Origin: Gammaproteobacteria bacterium
GTDB lineage: Bacteria; Pseudomonadota; Gammaproteobacteria; Pseudomonadales; Azotimanducaceae
DNA: 64,000 nt
Assembly (NCBI GenBank): GCA_030425195.1
Contig: JAUIAV010000006.1
Coordinates: forward strand, 62,001-126,000
Direction: 5' to 3'
In this document: positions 42,724 through 51,261 of the stretch, piece by piece
Layout: each line of letters opens with the position of its first letter
Position numbering within the stretch: the stretch's first letter is position 1
Notes under the pieces: generated by a model
Database searches by the model: none
Told to the model about the DNA's origin: nothing
What the model saw: only the letters and a program-made list of their open reading frames with translations
Position numbers and translations under genes: made by a program

Positions 42724-44104
42724 AATAGCGCTCCAGCTGCCAGCTATCCAGCTGCCTTTCCCGCTCCCGGCATTCCCAGAGCCGGGTCATGACGAAGTGA
42801 TCGACGAAGGCTTCACCCAGAAACTGTCTCGCGACACCCGATTCGGCGAAACGTTCCGCAGCCTGTCGCAGCCCGGTCGGGAAGCGGAGGCCGTCCGGCA
42901 ACTCGTCTTCCACGTCATAGGCGTTGCCCGACACCGGATCCATGGGATCGTAGTCACCTTCGATACCGGCCAGCATCGCGGCTCCCACGGCCGCCGCCAC
43001 CAGGTAAGGATTCGCATCCGCGCCGGGCACCCGGCATTCCAGCCTTTGCGCCGCCGGGCCTCCGGGGATCACCCGCAGCGCCGCGGTGCGGTTCTCGATC
43101 CCCCAGGTGGACGCCGTCGGGGCCCAGGCGCCTTTCACCAGACGCGTATAGGAATTGATCGTCGGCGCCAGCAGCACCAGCAGATCAGGCAGAAACTGCT
43201 GCAGTCCGGCAAGCGCGCGCCTCTGCAGCCCGGACATCCCCTCCGGATCCTCCGGGTCGTGAAACACATTGGTACCCTTGTCATCCAGCAGGCTCACATG
43301 GAAGTGACCGCTCTGTCCCGGATAGTCCATGGACCATTTGGCCATGAAGGTGGCCATGCAGTCCTGCTTCTGGAAGAAGACTTTCGAGAACGTCTTGAAC
43401 AGGCTCGCCCGGTCCGCCGCCTCGAGACCATCCGCCACCTTGAGCGCGGCCTCCCACACCCCGGGTCCGGTCTCGCAGTGAAGGCCTTCCAGATCCATCC
43501 TCAGGCCGGCACACAGATCCATCAGGCCGTTGAACCGGTCCGACTCGCTCGATGCGCGCAGCACCGAGTAGCCGAAATTCCCCGGCGTGAGCGGGGTGAG
43601 ATCGCGATAGCCTTTCGCCCGCACCGAGTGAGGCGTTTCACGGAAGACGAAGAACTCATATTCGAAACCGGCGCGCATGAAGAGCCCGCGTTCGGCGAGG
43701 CTGCCGAGCACCGTCCGCAGCCTTGTCCGTGGACAGAGGTGGTGATCCGTTTCGTGCTCTCCGACGAACTCGCCGATGAACAGCGGACAGCCCTCCTCTT
43801 CCAGCCAGCGCTCGCTGTCCACGAGCAGTCGATACCGGGCATCCGGAAACCCCGTATGCCAGCCGGTGAAGCGACCCTGATCATAGAGCTGATCGTCCAC
43901 GTCCCAGCCGAACACGCAGTCGCAGAATCCGCCGCCCTTCTCCAGGAGCCCGGCGAACTTGTCCAGGCCCACGTATTTGCCGCGGAGCACGCCGTCCACA
44001 TCGGTGAGCGCCAGCTTCACCCGGCTGGCACCACGCTCCCGGTAGGCGGCCAGCCGCTCACGGAGCGCTGCGTCACCGGTCCCCGTCTTCCCTGATTCGC
44101 TCAT
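42710..44104 (-). CDS. Glutamine synthetase family protein (PuuA-like ligase)
   Basis: A 464-residue GS-fold ligase. It has VKLALTDVDGVLRGKYVGLDKF near residue 28, EYEFFVFRETP near 160, LHCETGPGVWEAALKVADGLEAAD near 230, FMAKWSMDYPGQSGHFHVSLLD near 275 and NRTAALRVIPGGPAAQRLECRVPGADANPYLVAAA near 355. The metal ligands (EYEFF, ETGPG-VWE, GHFH) are intact. The type is the gamma-glutamylpolyamine/ethanolamine synthetase branch rather than GlnA; no C-terminal adenylylation loop is evident. First gene of a unit with the amidotransferase and DUF6279 lipoprotein; its upstream region is AT-rich. Confidence 0.88.
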   Translation of the reverse strand: MSESGKTGTGDAALRERLAAYRERGASRVKLALTDVDGVLRGKYVGLDKFAGLLEKGGGFCDCVFGWDVDDQLYDQGRFTGWHTGFPDARYRLLVDSERWLEEEGCPLFIGEFVGEHETDHHLCPRTRLRTVLGSLAERGLFMRAGFEYEFFVFRETPHSVRAKGYRDLTPLTPGNFGYSVLRASSESDRFNGLMDLCAGLRMDLEGLHCETGPGVWEAALKVADGLEAADRASLFKTFSKVFFQKQDCMATFMAKWSMDYPGQSGHFHVSLLDDKGTNVFHDPEDPEGMSGLQRRALAGLQQFLPDLLVLLAPTINSYTRLVKGAWAPTASTWGIENRTAALRVIPGGPAAQRLECRVPGADANPYLVAAAVGAAMLAGIEGDYDPMDPVSGNAYDVEDELPDGLRFPTGLRQAAERFAESGVARQFLGEAFVDHFVMTRLWECRERERQLDSWQLERYFEII

Positions 44105-44394
44105 CGAGCCTCCAGACGCCCGTTGCAGGAAGCCGCTACTCTAGCCTGCATCCGGTAGCGATTCTCTACCTTGAACTGTGGATAACTCTCTGGATAACTG
44201 GTTCGAAAGGCGTCGGAGCCATTCGGGTGTGGAAAGCTGCCTAACAAGACCGTCACCGATCTGTAACCATTTATTTTCTTTTAAATCAGATGGTTAAATC
44301 GATCACATGACTCGGAACGCTAATGAAGCAGCCCATCTTGGCGGTTTGACGACCTATTCTGGCGGCGTGTGCATAAAGTGAGCAGGCCGGGTCG
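44105..44394. other. AT-rich intergenic region upstream of the GS-like gene
   Basis: No gene seen. It holds two TGGATAAC words (44178-44200), the first as TGTGGATAA, a DnaA-box-like sequence. An inverted pair AACCAT/ATGGTT (about 44267-44297) flanks an AT-rich core and could be an operator for the GS-like gene transcribed leftwards. Base composition differs visibly from the GC-rich surroundings. No terminator with a T run was recognised after the 44395 gene. Confidence 0.5.
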
Positions 44395-44667
44395 TCAGAG
44401 TTCCTGATCTGCCGGCAGGGTGATGCCGATCTCGGGAATCGTCAGCGGCGAAATCTCGGTGAAGATCGCCTCATCGAGCGCCTGCGGCGCCCTGTCGCGG
44501 CCGGTCAGATCCTGATGCGCCGCCTCGGCCTCCGGCGGGAGAGGCGGCGGACTGGAATCCGCCCCCGGAGCCTCTGCCCCGGTGGCTGACATTCCGGCCA
44601 GCAGGAGCAGCAGCCCGGCGGTCAGGGACAGCCAGCGGGACTTACCAGGCGTTCGTTCAGCGGGCAT
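44395..44667 (-). CDS. Small exported protein at end of kinase/TpsB operon
   Basis: A 90-residue protein. The signal peptide (SRWLSLTAGLLLLLAGMSATGAEA) cleaves near residue 30; the mature part is about 60 residues, Pro/Glu-rich then acidic (SSPPPLPPEAEAAHQDL, ALDEAIFTEISPLTIPEIGITLP). The ATG at 44667 overlaps the transporter stop by 11 bases, so it is in the same operon. No family recognised and no Cys in the mature part. It lacks the haemagglutinin/TPS domain of a normal TpsA substrate. It might be a periplasmic accessory or cargo; unproven. Confidence 0.6.
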   Translation of the reverse strand: MPAERTPGKSRWLSLTAGLLLLLAGMSATGAEAPGADSSPPPLPPEAEAAHQDLTGRDRAPQALDEAIFTEISPLTIPEIGITLPADQEL

Positions 44668-46615
44668 AGCGCAGTGACCAGAAGAACATGCTGCCGTCAT
44701 CGTCCAGACCTCCGGAAGCCTTGTGGGTGATGGGCATCGCCCAGGAGAGCGAGCTCAGGAAGTGTGTGCCCAGCCGGACTTCCCAGGCCAGGCCGAGATT
44801 CGCCAGGTGCGCCCAGCCGGAGTAGATATCGTTCTTCTCCTTCCCGTAGGCGGCATCGGCAAACAGCGACAGTTCCCCGAGGGCGAGGGGCGTCGTGAGA
44901 TCCCCGCGGAGCACCATGCCCTGATCGACGAGATACACGTCCCGGTCGAATCCCCGGGCGGCGGCGATCCCGCCGAGGGCCATCCGCCGGGTGCTGGGCA
45001 GCTGACTGCCGGCGAGCTGTCCTTTGAGCGCCAGTGAGAACTTCTGCCGGCCAGGCAGCAGTCTCAGATCGAACGGATGCCAGCCGAACAGGGAGAAACC
45101 CAGATCCCAGAACGCTTCCTCCTGACCTTCGAAAGTATCTCCCGAGATCTTCCCCATATCGGCATAGACGCGCAGGTCGGCGGAGATCCGCGACTGATCC
45201 CAGACGCGCCGGGCGTTCACCGCGCCGGAGATGAGGCTCACGGTCTGAGCCACGTCGAGCCCCTGACCACGCCAGTCGAGTTCATGACGGCCGAGCCCCG
45301 CTTCCCAGGACAGTCCGGTCAGCTGGTCCCGGTGCAGGTAGGACTCCAGAACACCGTCAAACAGCCAGCCCTCGCCGTCAACGGAATCGACACCACCGGT
45401 GCTGAAGTCGTTCCTGGCCACCCGGGCACGGAGCAGACGTCGATTTCCGACCGGCACCGCGTACCCCAGATAGCCGAGCAGCTGATTGTCCGGGTCGATG
45501 GCGGCGATCAGACCTCCGCTCAACACATCGCCACGGCCCGTGAGATTGATCAGATCGCCATCGAGAACGACACGCTGCTTTCCGGTTTCGTCATCGCCAT
45601 GGTTGTCCAGGGCGAGCTGGCCGCGCAGCGCACGGGATTCCAGCACATCCAGATGAAGGCGAGTCTCACCCACCTCGCTGCCGGGTTCGAAGCTCGCCCG
45701 GGCGGAGAAACCCGGTGCCTGATTCAGAGCATACAGCCGTGTGTTGATCTCCCGACGGGTCACCGGCCGGCCGATCAGGTCGTCGAAACGGCGGCTCAGA
45801 CGGTCGTTCGCGCCGGCCACCTGAACGTCACCGAGCACACCGGGCAGAACGCCGATGCGCACCGACCCGTCCGCCACTTCCTGGGCGGGCAGATAGGCCA
45901 CGGCCAGAATGTATCCGGACTCCCGCAGGTGTGCCTGTACGGCAGCCGCGATCTCCTCCAGCTCCACCACGGAGAGTCCACGGCGGGCTTTCTGATCGGC
46001 GAGCAGCGCGGACAGATCCGTTGCATCCCGGGCGGTGAGCGAAGCACCGTCCTGATGCGCACCCAGCGCATTCAGGAAGCGGCCCACCTCTTCGAGCTCG
46101 GCGGCCGTGAATCCGTGGTGCCCCGGCACATTGCGCTTCCTGATTTCTCTCAGCCTCGCGGCAATCACCGCGTCGAGATCGGCGGCAACCGCCATCATGC
46201 TCACCGCTGCCGTGTCCGCGAGCACCACCTGCTGGACAGGCAGTCGCCGGCTCGTGGCCGGATTCGGATCGCGCTGGGCAACTCCGGGAATACGGAACAC
46301 GCCATCCGCTCCGGCTGATTCTGCCGCCAGCAGCCGGTTGGCGGTCAGCGCGCAGAGAACGAGCAGGCCGCAGCCGAGCCAGAGCGGCCAGCGCCGCCGC
46401 GTCTGCGCAGCACTGCTGGACACGTGGGAACTCCGGGAGATCTGCTCCGGCAACCGGGGTTGCGTATCGTCTTCCGCGGCCCGGTAGGCTTCGAAATTGT
46501 CGATCACCTCCCGGCGGGCCTGACGGTATTCGGCCATGGAGAATTCGCCCATGGCATGAGCGCGGGCCACCCGGCGCAGACGCACGGTTTCAGGTGCCAG
46601 CTTCATCAGGCTCAT
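44657..46615 (-). CDS. ShlB/FhaC/HecB-type outer-membrane transporter with N-terminal extension
   Basis: A 652-residue TpsB-like protein. The C-terminal part fits two-partner-secretion transporters: polypeptide-transport (POTRA) region around 190-300 (VQAHLRESGYILAVAYLPAQEV, IGVLPGVLGDVQVAGAN, INTRLYALNQAPG), then a beta-barrel with LALDNHGDDETGKQRV and the conserved GLAWEVRLGTHFLSSLSWA region. Unusual is the N-terminus: about 75 polar residues with a short-helix, SHOCT-like stretch (HAMGEFSMAEYRQARREVIDNF, 20-41) before a hydrophobic segment at 76-92. A normal TpsB starts directly with a signal peptide. The ATG at 46615 overlaps the kinase TGA (ATGA). Confidence 0.87.
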   Translation of the reverse strand: MSLMKLAPETVRLRRVARAHAMGEFSMAEYRQARREVIDNFEAYRAAEDDTQPRLPEQISRSSHVSSSAAQTRRRWPLWLGCGLLVLCALTANRLLAAESAGADGVFRIPGVAQRDPNPATSRRLPVQQVVLADTAAVSMMAVAADLDAVIAARLREIRKRNVPGHHGFTAAELEEVGRFLNALGAHQDGASLTARDATDLSALLADQKARRGLSVVELEEIAAAVQAHLRESGYILAVAYLPAQEVADGSVRIGVLPGVLGDVQVAGANDRLSRRFDDLIGRPVTRREINTRLYALNQAPGFSARASFEPGSEVGETRLHLDVLESRALRGQLALDNHGDDETGKQRVVLDGDLINLTGRGDVLSGGLIAAIDPDNQLLGYLGYAVPVGNRRLLRARVARNDFSTGGVDSVDGEGWLFDGVLESYLHRDQLTGLSWEAGLGRHELDWRGQGLDVAQTVSLISGAVNARRVWDQSRISADLRVYADMGKISGDTFEGQEEAFWDLGFSLFGWHPFDLRLLPGRQKFSLALKGQLAGSQLPSTRRMALGGIAAARGFDRDVYLVDQGMVLRGDLTTPLALGELSLFADAAYGKEKNDIYSGWAHLANLGLAWEVRLGTHFLSSLSWAMPITHKASGGLDDDGSMFFWSLRYAR

Positions 46616-49161
46616 GACAGTTCCCTCACCAGCCGGAAGCCCGTATCTGCGGCACCTTCGCCGCGATGACCCCGGGCCGTGGTCGCCAGACACAGGCCGA
46701 TGGGATCCGCGAAGGAGCCACCCATCGCCGACAGCCGGTCGTCATCGAACACCCACTCCTGAACATTGCCCAGCATGTTGCGCAGACCGTAGTCGTTACC
46801 CTGACCGGTCTCGGCCGCTACGGGGGACAGACCGCGCTCGATACCGTCGATGCTCACCCGGCAGTTCCGGTTCGGATCCGGCTGCCCCTGCGCCGCCCAC
46901 ACCCATTCCTCGCGCGTGGGCAGCCGGTAGGTGAAACCGGATCGTTCGCTGAGCCAGCGCGCATAGGCCTCTGCGGTTTCCAGGGAAATGCCCGTGACCG
47001 GAAGACGGTCGTCCACCACGACCTGTTCGAGTTCGTCCGGTGCACAACCTTCCAGCTCGATGCAGAACTGGCGGAACTGAGCCCAGGAAATTTCCTCACG
47101 GGTCATGGCAAACCGTCCGGTACCCGACTCGTCCGGAAGCACCACGAGCTTCGGACCCTGCGCGCCGGAACTCAGGTTGTCCACACAGAAACCCTGACGG
47201 CCGCTCTGCGCCCCGTTGCCGATCAGATAGCTGGCCCGACAGGGATCCACGGCGGCCACCAGGATGACCGCGTCTCCGAACGTCTGTTCCGCGGTCCGCT
47301 GCATGCTCTGAGCCCGATCCGGATCCAGCTCCGCGAGCTGCACCAGGCAGCCTGAGAGCCGTTCGGATATCGCATCGAAACCCGCAGCCGACTTCTTCAG
47401 CCCGTCCACCAGTGCTTTTAGCTCGGGGATGTCGAGCCTGAGACAGGAGACGTCGAGCGCTTCCGTGAGTGCGGCAAGACGCGCCTGCTCCGCCTGATCT
47501 CTGCGCAGAGCCTCCGACTCCGCCGCCAGATGGGCCCGGGTTGCCTTGAGGGCGCCCTGAAGTTCCTCGAGAACGACCGCGTCGAAGAGCCGCGGCCCGA
47601 GCTCGCCCAGGAGCAGGGCCGCCTCCTCCGTCCGTCGGGCGTCCAGCGCGTCGGCCACCAGCATCTCCAGCGTTTCGCTGACCTCGAGCTCGAGCTCCGC
47701 CAGAGCGGCACTGTCAGGAAAGGCCTCGGGCACCCGGGTCAGCTCTGCGTTGAGCATCTGCAGCCAGTCCGCTTCCGGTCGGGGGTTGTCCAGCAGAAAC
47801 CGGACCCGGGCGACGGCACGGGTCTCGAGAATCGAGCGGGCTTCGGCCATGGGCCCGTACCGCTCGCCGCGCTTCAGAAGCACGAGTGCGCGGTCCAGGT
47901 CCTCGAGCGCAAGAACGTGCTCGGCATAGGTATCACGGATCCTGAGCGCCATCGCCTCCCGGGTCGCAGTCAGAGCCTGAGCACCTTCTGCAGAACCGTT
48001 CTGAGCACCCAGCGCGATCAGCCCGTCATATTCTGCTTCCAGACTGTCCTCCCAGCCGTCGGTGAAGGCAGGGATGGCGAGCAGCGCGTTGAGGCGACCG
48101 ATCTGAGCGTCCAGAAGGGTGGTCTGACGCACTTCCTCCTTGACCTCGGTGAGCTCGGCATCTCCGATGAAATAGTTCACCGAGAGCGCCAGCACCAGAG
48201 TGGCGGCGGCGGCCAGAACACTGCGCGAGCGCCACGGTGAGGGCGTGAGCAGAAATTTCTGCACTTCCGCGACGCTCTCCGGCCGGTTCTGCCGGTTGAA
48301 CGAGAGACAGCGCGCGATCACCTGCCACTGCCGGCGGCTGACCCCCTTCGGCCGTTCCGGCTTCAGACCCTCGGCCGCGGCGTCTTCCGCCGACAGACGG
48401 CCGTACGGATGGTGACCGGTGAGAGTGAGATAGATGACGATGCCCAGTGAGTAGAGATCGTCCCGCAGTTCCGGATTGTCTCCCGCCAGCATCTCCCGAC
48501 TGGCGTAGGCGGGGGTGAGTGCCGCGAGCCGCGCCGGGTCGAACAGGGTGTCATCGCCCTGAACGTCGGTGAGCTGTACCGCCCGGGCGATGCCGAAATC
48601 GAGAATCTTCGGAATGCCGCTGGACCCCACATAGACATTGCCGGGCTTGAAGTCCGCGTGCACGATGCCGGCCTCATGTGCATGCGCGAGCCCGGCGCAG
48701 ATCCCGCGGATCACCGACCACGCGACCGGCTCCGGCAGTCCGTTCGGATAGGCCCGCAGCATGGCCGCGAGCTCCTGGCCTTCGAGCAGCTCCATGGTCA
48801 TGAAGGGGATGTCGCCATCCTTGTCGAAGTCGTAGATGGAAACGATGTTCGGATGCGACAGGATCTGGGATTTGGCCGCTTCGCGCTGCAGCGCGATGAA
48901 CGCCTCCGGATGTTCGCGGAAATCGTTGTTCAGCACCTTGATCGCGAGATAGGGCTGGCGGTCACGGGCCTCGACCTTACGCAGGTCCTTGGCCCGGAAA
49001 ACCGTACCCATGCCGCCGCTGCCCAGCTTCTCCTCGAGCACGAAACGCTGCTTGAGCACCCGCGGTGCATCCGCCTCGCCGGCACCCTCTCCGGAGATAC
49101 TGCGCGAGATGCTCGGATCCGTGCGCAGAATGGTGACGTCTTCCCGGTGCTCGTTGCTCAT
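46612..49161 (-). CDS. Transmembrane Ser/Thr protein kinase with FGE-sulfatase-like domain
   Basis: An 849-residue bacterial (PknB/PpkA-type) kinase. Kinase domain about 40-305: Gly loop LGSGGMG (46-52), Lys75 in YLAIKVL, Glu in QREAAKSQIL, catalytic loop HADFKPGN (168-175; HRD replaced by HAD, Asp170 kept), DFG at 188-190, then a threonine-bearing activation loop. One membrane helix at 314-332, a long coiled/helical region 340-630, and a C-terminal FGE-sulfatase/SUMF1-like domain about 670-849 (FAMTREEISWAQFRQF, YRLPTREEWVWAAQG, NMLGNVQEWVF, GGSFADP, GFRLVREL). Periplasmic sensing to cytoplasmic phosphorylation is likely. ATG 49161 overlaps the phosphatase stop. Confidence 0.92.
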   Translation of the reverse strand: MSNEHREDVTILRTDPSISRSISGEGAGEADAPRVLKQRFVLEEKLGSGGMGTVFRAKDLRKVEARDRQPYLAIKVLNNDFREHPEAFIALQREAAKSQILSHPNIVSIYDFDKDGDIPFMTMELLEGQELAAMLRAYPNGLPEPVAWSVIRGICAGLAHAHEAGIVHADFKPGNVYVGSSGIPKILDFGIARAVQLTDVQGDDTLFDPARLAALTPAYASREMLAGDNPELRDDLYSLGIVIYLTLTGHHPYGRLSAEDAAAEGLKPERPKGVSRRQWQVIARCLSFNRQNRPESVAEVQKFLLTPSPWRSRSVLAAAATLVLALSVNYFIGDAELTEVKEEVRQTTLLDAQIGRLNALLAIPAFTDGWEDSLEAEYDGLIALGAQNGSAEGAQALTATREAMALRIRDTYAEHVLALEDLDRALVLLKRGERYGPMAEARSILETRAVARVRFLLDNPRPEADWLQMLNAELTRVPEAFPDSAALAELELEVSETLEMLVADALDARRTEEAALLLGELGPRLFDAVVLEELQGALKATRAHLAAESEALRRDQAEQARLAALTEALDVSCLRLDIPELKALVDGLKKSAAGFDAISERLSGCLVQLAELDPDRAQSMQRTAEQTFGDAVILVAAVDPCRASYLIGNGAQSGRQGFCVDNLSSGAQGPKLVVLPDESGTGRFAMTREEISWAQFRQFCIELEGCAPDELEQVVVDDRLPVTGISLETAEAYARWLSERSGFTYRLPTREEWVWAAQGQPDPNRNCRVSIDGIERGLSPVAAETGQGNDYGLRNMLGNVQEWVFDDDRLSAMGGSFADPIGLCLATTARGHRGEGAADTGFRLVRELS

Positions 49162-49883
49162 CGGGCGACCTCGGGACGTGCCAGCACGACGGAGACGTTG
49201 TCTTTCGCGCTGCCCGCCAGACACCGGGCGATCAGATCGTTTTTTGCGGCCTCCAGATCCTCGCCGGCCATCACGTCGACGAGCACGTCCTCACCGATTT
49301 CCCGGTACAGGCCGTCGCTGCACAACAGCAGCGTGTCACCGCCATCCACGTCGAACACGGCCACGTCGAGACTCAGGTTGGCCTGACCGCCTACCGCCCG
49401 GGTGATGATGTTGGTATCCGCAGCCAGCGCTTCCTCTTCCGTGACGGCCCCCGAATCGAGCAGATCGGACACCGGATTGTGATCGCGGGTCACCTGCTCC
49501 AGACGCCCGCCGCGCAGCCGGTACAGACGGGAATCACCAGCCCAGAGCACCACGCCCACATCGTCCCGGGCCAGCAGCGTGACCACCGTGGAACCCACGG
49601 TGCCGCCCCGGCATTCATTCCGTGCGTGCAGACGCAGCTCGTCGTTCACGTTGAGCAGTGCATCCTCTACCCGATCCACGTCGTCGGACAGCGCACCGCC
49701 CAGCGGGATCCGTCCGAGCGCATCGGTGATGGCCTGGCTGGCAACGTCTCCGGCCATGTGCCCTCCCATGCCGTCGGCGACCGCGAACAGCGGCACCTCG
49801 GGACGGCAGAGCACCGAGTCCTCGTTGTTCTTGCGCCGGTTTCCCCGATGGGTTTCCTGGGCTGCCTGCCAGCGGAAGTTCAT
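49158..49883 (-). CDS. PP2C-type Ser/Thr protein phosphatase
   Basis: A 241-residue PP2C (Stp/PppA-type) phosphatase. All metal-binding motifs are present: RRKNNEDS near 20, LFAVADGMGGHMAGD near 34, VVLWAGDSRLYRLRGGRLEQVTRDHN near 110, LLLCSDGLYREIGED near 175 and SAKDNVSVVLA near 220. It would reverse phosphorylation by the next-gene kinase. The start ATG at 49883 lies two bases after the FHA gene stop, indicating coupling. Homologues are PppA of T6SS threonine-phosphorylation pathways. Confidence 0.93.
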   Translation of the reverse strand: MNFRWQAAQETHRGNRRKNNEDSVLCRPEVPLFAVADGMGGHMAGDVASQAITDALGRIPLGGALSDDVDRVEDALLNVNDELRLHARNECRGGTVGSTVVTLLARDDVGVVLWAGDSRLYRLRGGRLEQVTRDHNPVSDLLDSGAVTEEEALAADTNIITRAVGGQANLSLDVAVFDVDGGDTLLLCSDGLYREIGEDVLVDVMAGEDLEAAKNDLIARCLAGSAKDNVSVVLARPEVAR

Positions 49884-49885
49884 GT

Positions 49886-50215
49886 TCAGGTATGCCGGAA
49901 CCGGATGGCGGTTTCCGTGGACAGCGGCTCGCCGAGCGCTATCCAGCCGTTGCCCCACAGGCGCAGCTCGCCGCGCCGGAGAAAGGTCACCTGCTCGTCT
50001 TCCGTCTGCACGAAGGTTCCGTTGGTGCTGTGATCCACCAGCACGAAGTACTGCTTACGGTGTTCGATGTGAGCATGGGAACGGGAGGCGGTGCTGCCGG
50101 CCACGGTCAGGTCGGCATCCGCCGCGGTCCCCAGCTCCACGGGATGATCGCCGTCCAGCGTCAGCTGACGGTCGTGCCAGTCCAGCACGAGCTGAGATGC
50201 TTCGCGCGCGTCCAT
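49886..50215 (-). CDS. FHA domain protein
   Basis: A 109-residue phosphopeptide-binding protein consisting of one FHA domain: PVELGTAADADLTVAGSTASRSHAHIEHR (GxxxxxD, SRSHAxI) and LVDHSTNGTFVQTEDEQVTFLRRGELRLWGNGWIALG. The Arg/Ser/Asn contact residues for phosphothreonine are kept. It is the first gene of the FHA-PP2C-kinase-TpsB-small protein unit. Shorter than Fha1 of T6SS, having no extra domain, so its target is most likely the autophosphorylated kinase. Confidence 0.9.
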   Translation of the reverse strand: MDAREASQLVLDWHDRQLTLDGDHPVELGTAADADLTVAGSTASRSHAHIEHRKQYFVLVDHSTNGTFVQTEDEQVTFLRRGELRLWGNGWIALGEPLSTETAIRFRHT

Positions 50216-50326
50216 GTCGCAGCATGCCTCGAGTTAAGACGTGAACGGCAAGGATAGGTAATAGGCGCTGACCGGGATGAGACACCGGTCACAGTTGAGC
50301 GCGGGATGGATGGCTGAAGAGGGGGT

Positions 50327-51181
50327 TCAGTGCATGAAATTGAACATCCGCCGCCGGTAAGCGGTGGCAAGCTCGGACCCTTTCCCCAGCAGCGTGAAAA
50401 TTCTGATCATGGTGGTGCGGCCGAGATCCTCCCGGAAATCGCGGTTCTGCTGCAGTATGGCCATGCACTGGTCGAGCGCGCCCTCGTATTCCCGTACTGC
50501 CGTCAGCGCCACCGCCAGCTGATAACGGGCTTCCAGGTTCTCCTGGTCCGCGTCCACCTTCGTCCTGAGCGCGTCCGGGGCTTCGAGGCCCGCCGCTTCC
50601 TCGGCAAAGGCGAGCCGGTTTTCGGGCCGATCCCGTTCCTCCGTATCGGCCGGCACGGCCGCCAGCACGGTGCGGGCATCCTCCAGCAAACCCTTCATCA
50701 CCAGCACGTCGGCCAGCTCCACGCGGAAGGCAGGGTTGTTGGGCTCTTCCTGAAGCGCCTGCTGCAGAAGCTGCACGGCCGTATCCAGCTCACCCCGTTC
50801 GATGAGCAGCGCCAGCTGATCTCTGAGCATCTCTGCCGGTGAAAGTGTCAGCTGCTCGATCATGCCGCGCAGGGCGGCTTCCGGCTGAGGCCCATCCACC
50901 TGATCGACGAGCTGTCCATCCCGGACCACCCGGATGCTCGGCAGCCCCTGAACCCTCAGATGCTGGGCCAGGGTCTGGTCCCGGGCCACGTCCACCAGAC
51001 CGAGCACGATCTTGCCCTGAAACTGGCCGGTCAGGGTTGCCAGGACGTTCCGGGTTTCGACGGACGGCGCAACCTGCTCCGCCCAGAACAGAAGCAGCAC
51101 CGGCACCTGCTTCGATCGCTCGATGACGTCGGTCTGGAAGGATTGCGGATCGACGTCGAATACGCTGTTGATTTCGCTCAT
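50327..51181 (-). CDS. CnoX/YbbN-type thioredoxin-TPR co-chaperone
   Basis: A 284-residue protein: thioredoxin fold at about 1-110 (VFDVDPQSFQTDVIERSKQVPVLLLFWA; GLPSIRVVRDGQLVDQVDG) joined to TPR-like repeats (LQQALQEEPNNPAFRVELADVLVMKG; EARYQLAVALTAVREYEGAL). CnoX holds unfolding clients and passes them to DnaK and GroEL. The redox site WCxxC is replaced by WAEQVAPSVE, so no cysteine remains. The ATG at 51181 is preferred to GTG at 51187. The FHA operon begins 110 bases downstream. Confidence 0.88.
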   Translation of the reverse strand: MSEINSVFDVDPQSFQTDVIERSKQVPVLLLFWAEQVAPSVETRNVLATLTGQFQGKIVLGLVDVARDQTLAQHLRVQGLPSIRVVRDGQLVDQVDGPQPEAALRGMIEQLTLSPAEMLRDQLALLIERGELDTAVQLLQQALQEEPNNPAFRVELADVLVMKGLLEDARTVLAAVPADTEERDRPENRLAFAEEAAGLEAPDALRTKVDADQENLEARYQLAVALTAVREYEGALDQCMAILQQNRDFREDLGRTTMIRIFTLLGKGSELATAYRRRMFNFMH

Positions 51182-51261
51182 GGCCACAGTGCATGGAAAT
51201 TTCAGAAGCGGAGAATTCTACACGCGTCGTCGTGCGTTTTCCGGGCCTGGTGACCGTGCGT

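Noticed and set aside
44170-44200. DnaA-box-like TGTGGATAA pair as a replication origin
   Set aside because: Only one or two boxes, no dnaA/gidA context and no 13-mer array; AT-rich promoter region is the simpler reading.
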